From: Segetibacter koreensis DSM 18137
Lineage (GTDB): Bacteria > Bacteroidota > Bacteroidia > Chitinophagales > Chitinophagaceae
Direction of reading: 5' to 3'
Assembly: GCF_000374045.1 (NCBI RefSeq)
Contig: NZ_KB893325.1
Span: 104 to 64,103, forward strand
DNA length: 64,000 bases
Below are positions 55,995-64,000 of the stretch, piece by piece. Numbering within the stretch: the stretch's first letter is position 1; each line of letters begins with the position of its first letter. A program made the translations under genes and the position numbers. The notes under the pieces are model-generated. The model made no database searches. It was not told the DNA's origin and saw only the letters and a program-made list of their open reading frames with translations.

Positions 55995-57832
55995 ATCAAA
56001 TAGATGTTAAGAAACGATCGATAGGAATTAATTTTAATAAAGACGGCCTTGCGGAAGTTTCTATATGGGCACCTCTCGCAGAGAATGTTGCTATTGCTGT
56101 TAACAAGAAAAATACAATTAAGCTTGTTAAAGATGAGTTGGGCTACTGGACAACACTTACAGATGAGATACAAGCTGGAGATTTATATAAAATTCAATTA
56201 GATGAAAAAGAATATCCTGATCCTGCTTCTCTAAGTCAGCCCAATGGTGTACATGATGTTTCAAAAGCCATAAACCTTCGTACTCTTACAGTCAATGATA
56301 CTGGTTGGAATAATCTTCCTCTTGAAGAGTATGTGATTTATGAACTTCATACTGGCACTTTTACTCCTGAAGGTACTTTTTCAGGTATAGAAAAAAAACT
56401 CGATTACCTGAAAGATCTGGGAGTAAATGCTATTGAGATTATGCCTGTCTCACAATTCCCCGGCAGTCGCAATTGGGGATACGACGGTGTTTTCCCATTC
56501 GCGGTTCAGGATTCTTATGGAGGTGCGGAAGGTCTCTCGCATCTTGTCCAGGCTTGTCATGAAAAAGGACTTGCTGTAATACTTGATGTCGTATACAACC
56601 ACCTTGGTCCTGAAGGAAATTATCTGAGTGCTTTTGGCACTTATTTCACCGATAAATACAACACTCCATGGGGTAAGGCTATCAATTTTGATGACACATG
56701 GTGCGATGGAGTAAGACAATATTTTATTCAAAATACATTAATGTGGTTTCGCGATTTTCATATTGATGCGCTTCGTATGGATGCAGTTCATGCCATTAAA
56801 GATTTTAGTCCTGTACATATTTTGAGGGAGATAAAGCAGCAGGTAAACAGACTGATGGAAGAAACAGGCCGTACACACTACCTTATAGTAGAGTTAGATC
56901 TAAATGATAATCGTTTTATAAATCCACTCGAACAACAGGGTTTCGGAATGGATGCTCAGTGGATAGATGAATTTCATCATGCGTTACGGGTAACGGCAGG
57001 AGAAAAGAGGAACGGATATTATTCAGACTTTAATGGTTTGAGTCACCTGGCAAAAGCTTATAAAGATGCTTATGTTTTTGATGGCCAATTTTCGCCTCAC
57101 CGGAAAAAATTTTTTGGTGTAAAAGCAGATAATAATCCTGGAAAACAATTTATTGTTTTTTCTCAAAATCATGATCATGTAGGTAACCGAATGCTCGGTG
57201 AACGAACCAGCAAACTAGTTAGTTTAGAAATGCAGAAGTTAATGGCAGGTGCAGTATTGGTGAGCCCTTATTTGCCCATGCTGTTTATGGGAGAAGAATA
57301 CGGCGAACCACATCCATTCCTGTACTTTGTAAGCCACACTGATACCGACCTTGCAGAAGCAGTAAGAAAAGGACGTAAAGCTGAATTTGCTGCTTTTCAT
57401 GCAGAGGGTGAAGCACCCGATCCTGTTGCTGAAAGCACGTTTGAAAAGTCAAAGCTGCAGTGGCAACTTGTTAAACAGGAACCTCATGAAACAACGCTGA
57501 AGTTTTATAAAACTCTTATTGCACTTCGGAAGCAACAACTGGCGTTAAGTGATCTAAACCGAGATCATCTGGATGTAGAGATTGATGAGTCGAAGCAAAC
57601 CCTCCTCTTGCATAGGTGGCATGGAAGCGAACATATTTATTGTATAATGAATTTTTCAAAAGAGAAACAAAATCTATCGCTGCCAAAATATAAAAAAGAG
57701 TGGCAAAAGCTTTTAGACTCTGCAGATCCTATATGGAATGGCCCGGCTGCTTCCCCCGATATTATTCCTGGCGAATCAACTGTTATGATTCAACCGGAAT
57801 CTTTTCTAATTTATAAAAATTTTAATGATTAA
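55991..57832 (+). CDS. treZ: Malto-oligosyltrehalose trehalohydrolase TreZ
   Basis: A 613-residue GH13 enzyme that releases trehalose from maltooligosyl-trehalose. It begins with a CBM48-type domain (VSIWAPLAENVAI). Catalytic residues are D264 (ALRMDAVHAI), E301 (LIVELDLND) and D395 (SQNHDHVGNR). The segment RNWGYDGVFPFAVQDSYGG (160-178) is the TreZ hallmark. It overlaps glgX by four bases and treY by eight, indicating translational coupling. Confidence 0.95.
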   Translation: MNQIDVKKRSIGINFNKDGLAEVSIWAPLAENVAIAVNKKNTIKLVKDELGYWTTLTDEIQAGDLYKIQLDEKEYPDPASLSQPNGVHDVSKAINLRTLTVNDTGWNNLPLEEYVIYELHTGTFTPEGTFSGIEKKLDYLKDLGVNAIEIMPVSQFPGSRNWGYDGVFPFAVQDSYGGAEGLSHLVQACHEKGLAVILDVVYNHLGPEGNYLSAFGTYFTDKYNTPWGKAINFDDTWCDGVRQYFIQNTLMWFRDFHIDALRMDAVHAIKDFSPVHILREIKQQVNRLMEETGRTHYLIVELDLNDNRFINPLEQQGFGMDAQWIDEFHHALRVTAGEKRNGYYSDFNGLSHLAKAYKDAYVFDGQFSPHRKKFFGVKADNNPGKQFIVFSQNHDHVGNRMLGERTSKLVSLEMQKLMAGAVLVSPYLPMLFMGEEYGEPHPFLYFVSHTDTDLAEAVRKGRKAEFAAFHAEGEAPDPVAESTFEKSKLQWQLVKQEPHETTLKFYKTLIALRKQQLALSDLNRDHLDVEIDESKQTLLLHRWHGSEHIYCIMNFSKEKQNLSLPKYKKEWQKLLDSADPIWNGPAASPDIIPGESTVMIQPESFLIYKNFND

Positions 57833-60545
57833 CCCAATCTCTACATATCGACTCCAATTTCATAACAACTTTACATTTACAGATTTTGAAAAGATTATTC
57901 CATATCTTATAAAGCTCGGGGTTGCAACTATTTACGCCTCTCCTATTTTTGAGGCGACACCCGGAAGTCTACACGGGTACGACGGAGTAAATCCGCATAA
58001 AATAAATCCGGAAATTGGTACAGAAGAACAGCTTACATCTATTAGCGAAAGACTTAAAGAGCATGGAATAAATTGGCTACAGGATATTGTACCTAATCAT
58101 ATGGCCTTTGATCCTACCAATCCATGGTTAAAAGACGTGCTTGAAAAAGGCCAGCGATCTCTATATGCCTCTTTTTTTGATGTTCCATGGACAGGAAAGA
58201 TATATCACGGCAAAATAATGATTCCGTTTTTAGGCAGTCCTTTAGACGAGGTCATAAAAAATGGAGAGCTTACAATAGATTTTGACGAGCCAGGGTTTGT
58301 GCTTAAATATTATGAAAGCGTCTGGCCTATTCGTCTTCGTTCTTATTTTTCCATTCTTCAGGCTGGAGAGGGAGAACCGGTGCAAGCCATTCAACAATTA
58401 ATTGACCAGATAAAGGAAATACAAAAGGTAGAAGAACCGACAGCTTACACAGAACCGCTGCATGAATTTCAGCTTCAGCTTGCAGCCCTGGCAAAAAATG
58501 AGCAAACAAAAGATTACATAGAAAGTTGCTTACAACAGGTGAACCGCGATAAAGAACTGCTTAAGAAGATAGCAGATGAGCAGGTGTACCAGTTGTGTGA
58601 ATGGCAGAAAACTGATTACCAGATAAACTTTCGCCGCTTCTTTACTGTTAACGGTCTCATTTGCCTGAATATGCAAAATGCAGATGTCTTTCAACATTAC
58701 CATCAGTATATTAAATACCTCCTGGATCAGGGTATATTTCAAGGCTTGCGAATCGACCATATAGATGGCTTGTATGACCCGACGGGTTACCTGCAACAGT
58801 TAAGAGAGCTGGCAGGCGAAGAAACATATATAGTTGTAGAAAAGATACTTGAACCGGGTGAAGATTTACCGGATTACTGGCCCATCGAAGGTAATACGGG
58901 TTATGACTTCCTTTCAATGGTTAACAATGTTTTTCCCCAAAGAACCAGTGAAGAACAGTTTACAAAATTCTATACAGAGCTTGTTAATGATGACCAGTCA
59001 GCACACCAACAGTTGCACGATAAGAAATCATACATTTTGCATGAAAACATGTCGGGAGAATTAAATAACCTTCATGACCTTTTTATTGAAATGAACCTCG
59101 TCGAAAAAGATGAATTGGACAAGGTAGACATGGAATTATTAAAAGAAGCCATTGCAGAATTTTTAATCAGGTGTCCGGTTTATCGCTATTACGGAAACAG
59201 GTTACCCCTGACGGAAAAAGAGAGTGATGAAGTACTGAATATATTGATTGGCATACGCAATAGCGGGGCAGAATTGGCTCCGGCTATAGAACTATTAAAG
59301 GAAGCTCTTCTTATAAAACCAAAAGAAGAAACTCTTGATTATAATAGCCGCGCTTTGAGATTTTACCAGCGTTGCATGCAATTTACGGGTCCGCTTATGG
59401 CTAAAGGAGTTGAAGATACTTTAATGTACACTTACAACAGGTTTATAGGCCATAATGAGGTTGGCGATTCACCTGAAGCCTTTGGCACAAGTCCACAAGA
59501 ATTTCATCAGCAGATGATTGACCGCCAACAAAAATGGCCTCTTTCTATCAATGGAACTTCTACACATGATACCAAGCGAGGGGAAGACGTTCGCACCCGA
59601 TTAAATGTACTGACAGACTTGCCCGAAGAATGGTTCGAATCTGTAAAAGAATGGCAAAAGCTTAATAATAACGTTAAACAAAATAATGCCCCTGATGCTA
59701 ATGATGAATATTTAATTTATCAGACTTTGATAGGAGCATTTCCTATGCCGGGCCAGGAAGATGACGATTTTAAAACACGCATCCAGGAATATCTCCAAAA
59801 AGCACTTCGCGAAGCAAAAACACATTCGAACTGGACAACACCGAATGAAGAATATGAAAATGCTGCCAAAGAATTTGCTGTTCGTTTATTAGATTCTGAT
59901 CAACCTTTTTGGTCAAATTTTGAAAAATTACATAAAAAAGTTGCTGATTTTGGCATTATAAATTCTTTAGCTCAAGTGATGCTAAAGTTTACCTGCCCAG
60001 GTATTCCCGATGTGTACCAGGGAACAGAACTGTGGGACTTTAGCCTTGTCGATCCGGATAATCGCAGACCTGTTAACTATGGTGAGCGGCAGCGATTGAT
60101 GGAGGAACTGGAAGCGCAGGCAGACGAGCAACACGAGAACCTGATGTATCACTTATGGGAAAACAGGTACAACGGAAAAATTAAGCTTTGGCTCGTACAT
60201 AAGTTATTAAAAGAGCGGAAACAAAATGCTCAGCTGTTTAGTAAAGGAGATTATGTTCCACTTGTTGTAGAAGGCGAATTAAAAGAAAATGTTTTGGCAT
60301 TTGCAAGAAAATATCAGCAAACCTGGTATGTAATTGCTGTACCACTTCATCTTGCATCTGTAAGTACTCAGCAGGGAAAAGAAGCATTCTCTATCAACTG
60401 GTATAATACCAGACTTATTTTACCTGCAGAAGCGCCTTCAGCTTATGAGCATTTATTTAGCAAAACAAAAGGAAATCACGAAAAAGGAATTGCTGTAAAA
60501 GAAATCTTTAAAAGTCTGCCGCTGGCAGTTCTCAAATTACAATAA
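57825..60545 (+). CDS. treY: Malto-oligosyltrehalose synthase TreY
   Basis: A 906-residue GH13_26 intramolecular transglycosylase that turns the reducing end of maltodextrin into a trehalosyl unit. The start ISTYRLQFHNNFTFTDFEKI is characteristic, as are the catalytic D311 (GLRIDHIDGLYDP) and E339 (VVEKILEPGEDLP) and the late THDTKRGEDVR block. Length is in the family range. It is coupled to treZ by an eight-base overlap and to malQ by a three-base gap. Confidence 0.95.
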   Translation: MINPISTYRLQFHNNFTFTDFEKIIPYLIKLGVATIYASPIFEATPGSLHGYDGVNPHKINPEIGTEEQLTSISERLKEHGINWLQDIVPNHMAFDPTNPWLKDVLEKGQRSLYASFFDVPWTGKIYHGKIMIPFLGSPLDEVIKNGELTIDFDEPGFVLKYYESVWPIRLRSYFSILQAGEGEPVQAIQQLIDQIKEIQKVEEPTAYTEPLHEFQLQLAALAKNEQTKDYIESCLQQVNRDKELLKKIADEQVYQLCEWQKTDYQINFRRFFTVNGLICLNMQNADVFQHYHQYIKYLLDQGIFQGLRIDHIDGLYDPTGYLQQLRELAGEETYIVVEKILEPGEDLPDYWPIEGNTGYDFLSMVNNVFPQRTSEEQFTKFYTELVNDDQSAHQQLHDKKSYILHENMSGELNNLHDLFIEMNLVEKDELDKVDMELLKEAIAEFLIRCPVYRYYGNRLPLTEKESDEVLNILIGIRNSGAELAPAIELLKEALLIKPKEETLDYNSRALRFYQRCMQFTGPLMAKGVEDTLMYTYNRFIGHNEVGDSPEAFGTSPQEFHQQMIDRQQKWPLSINGTSTHDTKRGEDVRTRLNVLTDLPEEWFESVKEWQKLNNNVKQNNAPDANDEYLIYQTLIGAFPMPGQEDDDFKTRIQEYLQKALREAKTHSNWTTPNEEYENAAKEFAVRLLDSDQPFWSNFEKLHKKVADFGIINSLAQVMLKFTCPGIPDVYQGTELWDFSLVDPDNRRPVNYGERQRLMEELEAQADEQHENLMYHLWENRYNGKIKLWLVHKLLKERKQNAQLFSKGDYVPLVVEGELKENVLAFARKYQQTWYVIAVPLHLASVSTQQGKEAFSINWYNTRLILPAEAPSAYEHLFSKTKGNHEKGIAVKEIFKSLPLAVLKLQ

Positions 60546-60548
60546 ACT

Positions 60549-62057
60549 ATGACGGAAAACAAACGTGCCGCCGGTATTTTACTGCACATTTCTTCACTGC
60601 CTTCAGCTTTTGGTATTGGCGACATGGGACCTGAAGCAATACTATTTGCAGATTTTTTAAATCGTAGCAAACAAAAATACTGGCAGCTATTACCACTAAA
60701 CCCTACCGAGCAGGGACAAGGCCATTCACCCTACAGCTCTATCTCAAGCCGGGCAGGAAACATTTTGCTTATTAGCCCCAAGGTATTAGCAAAAGATGGT
60801 TTGCTGGATACGAAAGAGCTTGAGCAGTATTACCTTCCGCAGGAGGGGAAAACACTGTTTAATGAAGTAGAACGTATAAAAGCTGAAATTTTTGAAAAAG
60901 CATGGCAAAATTATCAGCAGGGCAAGGGACATCAATTTAAAAAGGACTTTGAAAAGTTCTGCGAAAAAGAAGCTCACTGGCTAGATGACTTCGCTTTATA
61001 TATGGTTTTAAAGCAGGAAAATGGAGGCAAACCCTGGTTTGAATGGCCCGAGGAGTTTAAACTACGGGATAAAAAAGCATTACACACATTAGTATCTGAA
61101 AATAAGGAAGCCATTAAAAAAATAAAATGGCTACAATTCATTTTTTCGAAACAATGGAAGGATTTAAAAGCTTATTGTAATAATAAAGGCATTCATTTTT
61201 TTGGAGACTTGCCTTTTTACATCAGTTATGATTCAGTAGATGTATGGTCAAATAGACATCTCTTTAGTCTGGATGAAGAAGGAAACATGATTGGAATGGC
61301 CGGCGTTCCTCCTGATGCATTTAGCGACGATGGGCAGTTATGGGGCATGCCGGTATTTCGATGGGATGTACTTAAAAAGCACCACTACGACTGGTGGATA
61401 GGACGTTTTAAAAAGAATATAGAGCTTTTTGACTTATTGCGTCTTGATCATTTTCGCGCATTTGCCGATTATTGGGAAGTTCCTGCAAATGAAAAAACAG
61501 CAAAAAATGGTAAGTGGAAACCAGGCCCTGGGGCAGACTTTTTTCGTGCAGTAAAAAAAGCGTTAGGAGATTTACCATTTATAGCAGAGGACCTCGGCGA
61601 AATAAATGATGCTGTTTACGAACTTCGGGACGAATTTGATTTTCCGGGAATGAAGGTTTTGATGTTCGCCTTTGGTGATGATATGCCTAAATCGCCTCAC
61701 ATACCTCATAATTATTCTGAAAACTTTATTGCCTACACAGGCACACATGATAACAATACAATGCGCGGATGGTACCGCCAGGAGGGTAACAAGTATCACC
61801 ACCAAATTGAGCAGTATGTTGGAAAGCAATTAACAGAAGATGACATTCATATAGAAATGGCTCGTCTTGCATATGCATCTGTTGCCAACATTGCCATATT
61901 ACCCATACAAGATGTGCTAGGAATAGATGAACTGGGACGTATTAACACGCCGGCATCAGGTGAAAACAATTGGGAATGGCGACTTATTCCCCACCAGGTG
62001 ACTATCGATGCAGAGAATCGGCTTAGAGAATGGACAATAATGTATAACAGAGATTAA
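60549..62057 (+). CDS. malQ: 4-alpha-glucanotransferase MalQ
   Basis: A 502-residue GH77 amylomaltase that rearranges maltodextrins. Catalytic residues are D300 (LLRLDHFRAF), E347 (FIAEDLGEI) and D401 (TGTHDNNT). The N terminus GILLHISSLPSAFGIGDMG is the standard GH77 opening. In this operon it would recycle short maltodextrins left by TreY/TreZ into longer substrates. Confidence 0.95.
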   Translation: MTENKRAAGILLHISSLPSAFGIGDMGPEAILFADFLNRSKQKYWQLLPLNPTEQGQGHSPYSSISSRAGNILLISPKVLAKDGLLDTKELEQYYLPQEGKTLFNEVERIKAEIFEKAWQNYQQGKGHQFKKDFEKFCEKEAHWLDDFALYMVLKQENGGKPWFEWPEEFKLRDKKALHTLVSENKEAIKKIKWLQFIFSKQWKDLKAYCNNKGIHFFGDLPFYISYDSVDVWSNRHLFSLDEEGNMIGMAGVPPDAFSDDGQLWGMPVFRWDVLKKHHYDWWIGRFKKNIELFDLLRLDHFRAFADYWEVPANEKTAKNGKWKPGPGADFFRAVKKALGDLPFIAEDLGEINDAVYELRDEFDFPGMKVLMFAFGDDMPKSPHIPHNYSENFIAYTGTHDNNTMRGWYRQEGNKYHHQIEQYVGKQLTEDDIHIEMARLAYASVANIAILPIQDVLGIDELGRINTPASGENNWEWRLIPHQVTIDAENRLREWTIMYNRD

Positions 62058-62137
62058 GGTATTAGATGGACTAACAGATGACCGTTGACAAAACAGTTGA
62101 ATAACGAAAGTTAAATGGCAGGAGATGATCATAGATG

Positions 62138-62175
62138 AAAGCCAATAATCAATATTAATATGGGTTATTGGCTTT
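62138..62175 (+). terminator. Hairpin terminator of the trehalose operon
   Basis: AAAGCCAATAA and TTATTGGCTTT form a perfect 11-base-pair stem 80 bases after the malQ stop, followed by TCTTATC. Confidence 0.6.
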
Positions 62176-62221
62176 TCTTATCAACCAACTTTTTAAAGCA
62201 TTAATGCGAATTTTGACTTTT

Positions 62222-62229
62222 TATTTTTG
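62222..62229 (+). promoter_or_regulatory. Candidate -7 element for the SDR gene
   Basis: TATTTTTG matches TAnnTTTG perfectly and lies 17 bases before the SDR start, consistent with a very short leader. The -33 TTG is not evident. Confidence 0.35.
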
Positions 62230-62246
62230 AGCTTAAAATATTCTAA

Positions 62247-62981
62247 ATGCAAACTACAGGAAATACAATACTTATTACCGGAGGTACATCAGGAATTGGA
62301 TTAGCCTTCGCGAAAGAATTTTTGAAGTTAGGCAATAAAGTGATTATCTGCGGACGCAGAAAAAATAGGTTAGAAGAAATACAACACCAACAAAAAGAAA
62401 TTGTTACGCGCGTTTGTGACGTAGCAAAAACAAAGGACCGTGAAGAACTTGCCGCATGGGTCGTTACTAACTTTCCCGATGTGAATGTTCTGATCAATAA
62501 TGCAGGCGTTCAATTATTAACGGACCTTACAAAACCCGTAGACCTTACGAGGGTAAACAATGAAGTCGAAACAAACCTTACTGCACCAATACATCTTTCT
62601 TCATTGTTTGCTCAACATCTTTCTACAAAAAAAGAAGCTGCAATTATTAATATTTCGTCAGGGTTGGCTTTTGTACCCTTGTCTTTTATGCCTGTTTATT
62701 GTGCTACAAAAGCGGCTATTCATTCAATAACATTATCACTGCGCCATCAATTAAAAAATACTTCAATAAAAGTATTTGAGATAGCGCCACCGGCGGTGGA
62801 TACAGAATTGGGAAGCGACAGACGCGAGGATAAAACACTATCTCATGGAGGTCTGCCTGTAGATAAATTTATGGAAGAAGCAATGGAGGCAATTAAAAAC
62901 GACATACTGGAAGCGCCAATTGCCGGCGCAAAAAATTCACGTGAAAAAAGAGAAGTATTATTTGATATTATGAACCCATGA
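62247..62981 (+). CDS. SDR-family oxidoreductase (DltE-like)
   Basis: A 244-residue short-chain dehydrogenase. The NAD(P) glycine motif TGGTSGIG is at residues 11-18, NNAG at 84-87, and the catalytic S138, Y151 and K155 are in ISSG and YCATK. The overall pattern resembles the DltE-like SDR group. Cofactor and substrate are not determined; CGRRKNR after beta-2 hints at NADP. Single gene after the trehalose operon terminator. Confidence 0.9.
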   Translation: MQTTGNTILITGGTSGIGLAFAKEFLKLGNKVIICGRRKNRLEEIQHQQKEIVTRVCDVAKTKDREELAAWVVTNFPDVNVLINNAGVQLLTDLTKPVDLTRVNNEVETNLTAPIHLSSLFAQHLSTKKEAAIINISSGLAFVPLSFMPVYCATKAAIHSITLSLRHQLKNTSIKVFEIAPPAVDTELGSDRREDKTLSHGGLPVDKFMEEAMEAIKNDILEAPIAGAKNSREKREVLFDIMNP

Positions 62982-63122
62982 AACAAAAGCATCAGGAATC
63001 AATTAATATGTATTAAAATAGTGGTTTATTACCCTATAAGATTTTTTATTCCCATTTATGCTTGTCTGCACTTTAAAAAGTAATTTCAATAATTCATCCG
63101 TTTCTTGTTTCAAAATTGTCAA

Positions 63123-64000
63123 ATGAAAAAAAAAATTATTAAGTATTTATTTATTCTTCTCATAGCTACTCCTTCAGCCGGTTATTGTTTTCAAAATAAT
63201 GACACCACTCCAAGCAGCATCATTGCAAAAGGAGCATCGCCGAAACTCATTTCAAACAGGTTTAAGTTTACAGAAGGGCCAGCAGTTGATAAGTACGGAA
63301 ATGTATTTTTTACAGATCAGCCAAATGATCAAATATGGAAGTATAGTACGGATGGAAAACTTTCTCTCTTTTTTGAAAAAATGGGCAGATCTAATGGATT
63401 GTATTTTGATAAAAAAGGCAATTTAATTTCTTGCGCTGATGAAAAAAACGAATTGTGGTCTATCACTCCCACTGGTAAAACCACCGTTTTACTAAGCGAT
63501 TATAAAGGGCAATTATTTAACGGGCCAAATGACTTGTGGATACATCCCAATGGAGGAATATATTTCACTGACCCTTTATACAAACGCGATTACTGGACGA
63601 GACAGGGCCCGCGTATAAAAAAAGAAATGGTATATTTTCTTCCTGCAAATAAAAAAGAAGCTATTGTAGTTGATTCCAGTCTTCAAAAGCCAAACGGAAT
63701 TATCGGAACACCCGATGGCACACTTCTGTACGTTGCAGATATACAAGGCAACAAGACTTACAAATTCGCAATTAATCCTGATGGGTCATTACAAGAGCCG
63801 CAGCTATTTATCGAACAGGGCTCCGACGGTATGACAATCGACAACAAAGGCAACATTTATCTGACCGGAAAGGGAGTAACCGTATATAATGCCGAAGGTA
63901 AACAGGTTGAACATATAGATATACCTGCGCCATGGACAGCCAATGTTTGTTTTGGAGGAAAGAATAGAGATAAACTATTTATTACAGCATCGGAATCTGT
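63123..64000 (+). CDS. Exported SMP-30/gluconolactonase-like protein (3' truncated by window)
   Basis: The first 292 codons of a secreted six-bladed propeller. Residues 1-~23 form a signal peptide (KKKIIKYLFILLIATPSAGYC). Blade motifs FTEGPAVDKYGNVFFTD, RSNGLYFDKKGNLIS, FNGPNDLWIHPNGGIYFTDP, KPNGIIGTPDGTLLYVADI and GSDGMTIDNKGNIY are the SMP-30/LRE-family repeats, with the usual metal-ligand E, N and D positions. The gene runs off the right edge. Gluconolactonase or another lactonase/esterase is possible. Confidence 0.88.
   Translation, partial: MKKKIIKYLFILLIATPSAGYCFQNNDTTPSSIIAKGASPKLISNRFKFTEGPAVDKYGNVFFTDQPNDQIWKYSTDGKLSLFFEKMGRSNGLYFDKKGNLISCADEKNELWSITPTGKTTVLLSDYKGQLFNGPNDLWIHPNGGIYFTDPLYKRDYWTRQGPRIKKEMVYFLPANKKEAIVVDSSLQKPNGIIGTPDGTLLYVADIQGNKTYKFAINPDGSLQEPQLFIEQGSDGMTIDNKGNIYLTGKGVTVYNAEGKQVEHIDIPAPWTANVCFGGKNRDKLFITASES

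Overview
The window is chromosomal DNA, A+T-rich, from a member of the Bacteroidota. The family Chitinophagaceae is the best fit, but that is an inference from gene content because no rRNA or other marker gene is present. The lineage evidence is a gliding-motility/type IX secretion (T9SS) CHU_C tail at the left edge, a second T9SS sorting tail at 47.6 kb, lineage-typical families (DUF3078, DUF4271, BT_3928-type DoxX protein, DUF721), near absence of Shine-Dalgarno sequences, and several TAnnTTTG-type -7 promoter elements. I see no rRNA, tRNA, CRISPR array, insertion sequence or prophage.

Layout. 0-3 kb: a T9SS-type tail, a DUF2784-like membrane protein, the MscL channel and a DUF3078 outer-membrane protein. 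3.1-9.0 kb (minus): a complete seven-gene Fe-S cluster assembly operon, sufA-B-C-D-S-E-T. 9.8 kb: a stand-alone receiver protein whose phosphoacceptor Asp is Asn. 10.6-21.0 kb (plus): an N-acetylglucosamine utilisation cluster with a Tat-exported alpha/beta hydrolase, NagB, a NagP-type permease, NagA, an exported GH20 hexosaminidase, a PQQ-dependent dehydrogenase lipoprotein and a NahK-like kinase, preceded by a perfect LacI-type palindrome. 21.2-26.1 kb: hemD, a DUF4271 protein and an Omp85-type protein on minus, divergent from hemW. 26.2-30.3 kb: housekeeping genes (DUF721, CBS protein, a lone OppB-type permease, DoxX/thioredoxin-like protein, folP).

30.5-42 kb appears to be a second sugar/polyol region: a sodium/solute symporter and myo-inositol oxygenase on minus, a divergent LacI regulator, a di-heme cytochrome c, and on minus a 1022-residue propeller/HEAT/cytochrome c protein followed by a Tat-exported TIM-barrel isomerase-like protein, then an MFS permease on plus. 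42-51 kb: a lipoprotein, a porin-like barrel, a CYTH/CHAD pair, a GNAT acetyltransferase, an exported glycosylasparaginase and a very large T9SS-secreted multidomain protein whose signal peptide is separated from its body by a frameshift. 51.6-53.4 kb: an Amt ammonium transporter and a tiny exported peptide. 53.8-62.1 kb: a tightly packed glgX-treZ-treY-malQ operon converting glycogen or malto-oligosaccharides into trehalose, closed by a hairpin. The right end holds an SDR oxidoreductase and the start of an SMP-30/gluconolactonase-like protein cut by the window edge.

Working together, the GH20 enzyme, NagP permease, kinase, NagA and NagB give a plausible chain from chitin or glycan oligomers to fructose-6-phosphate. 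The inositol oxygenase and symporter suggest myo-inositol uptake and oxidation to glucuronate. No clearly unprecedented multi-gene system was found. The most unusual points are the APH-fold kinase as the only sugar-kinase candidate in the nag cluster, the degenerate receiver, the frameshifted giant secreted protein, the propeller/HEAT/cytochrome plus exported TIM-barrel pair, and several strong unexplained inverted repeats.
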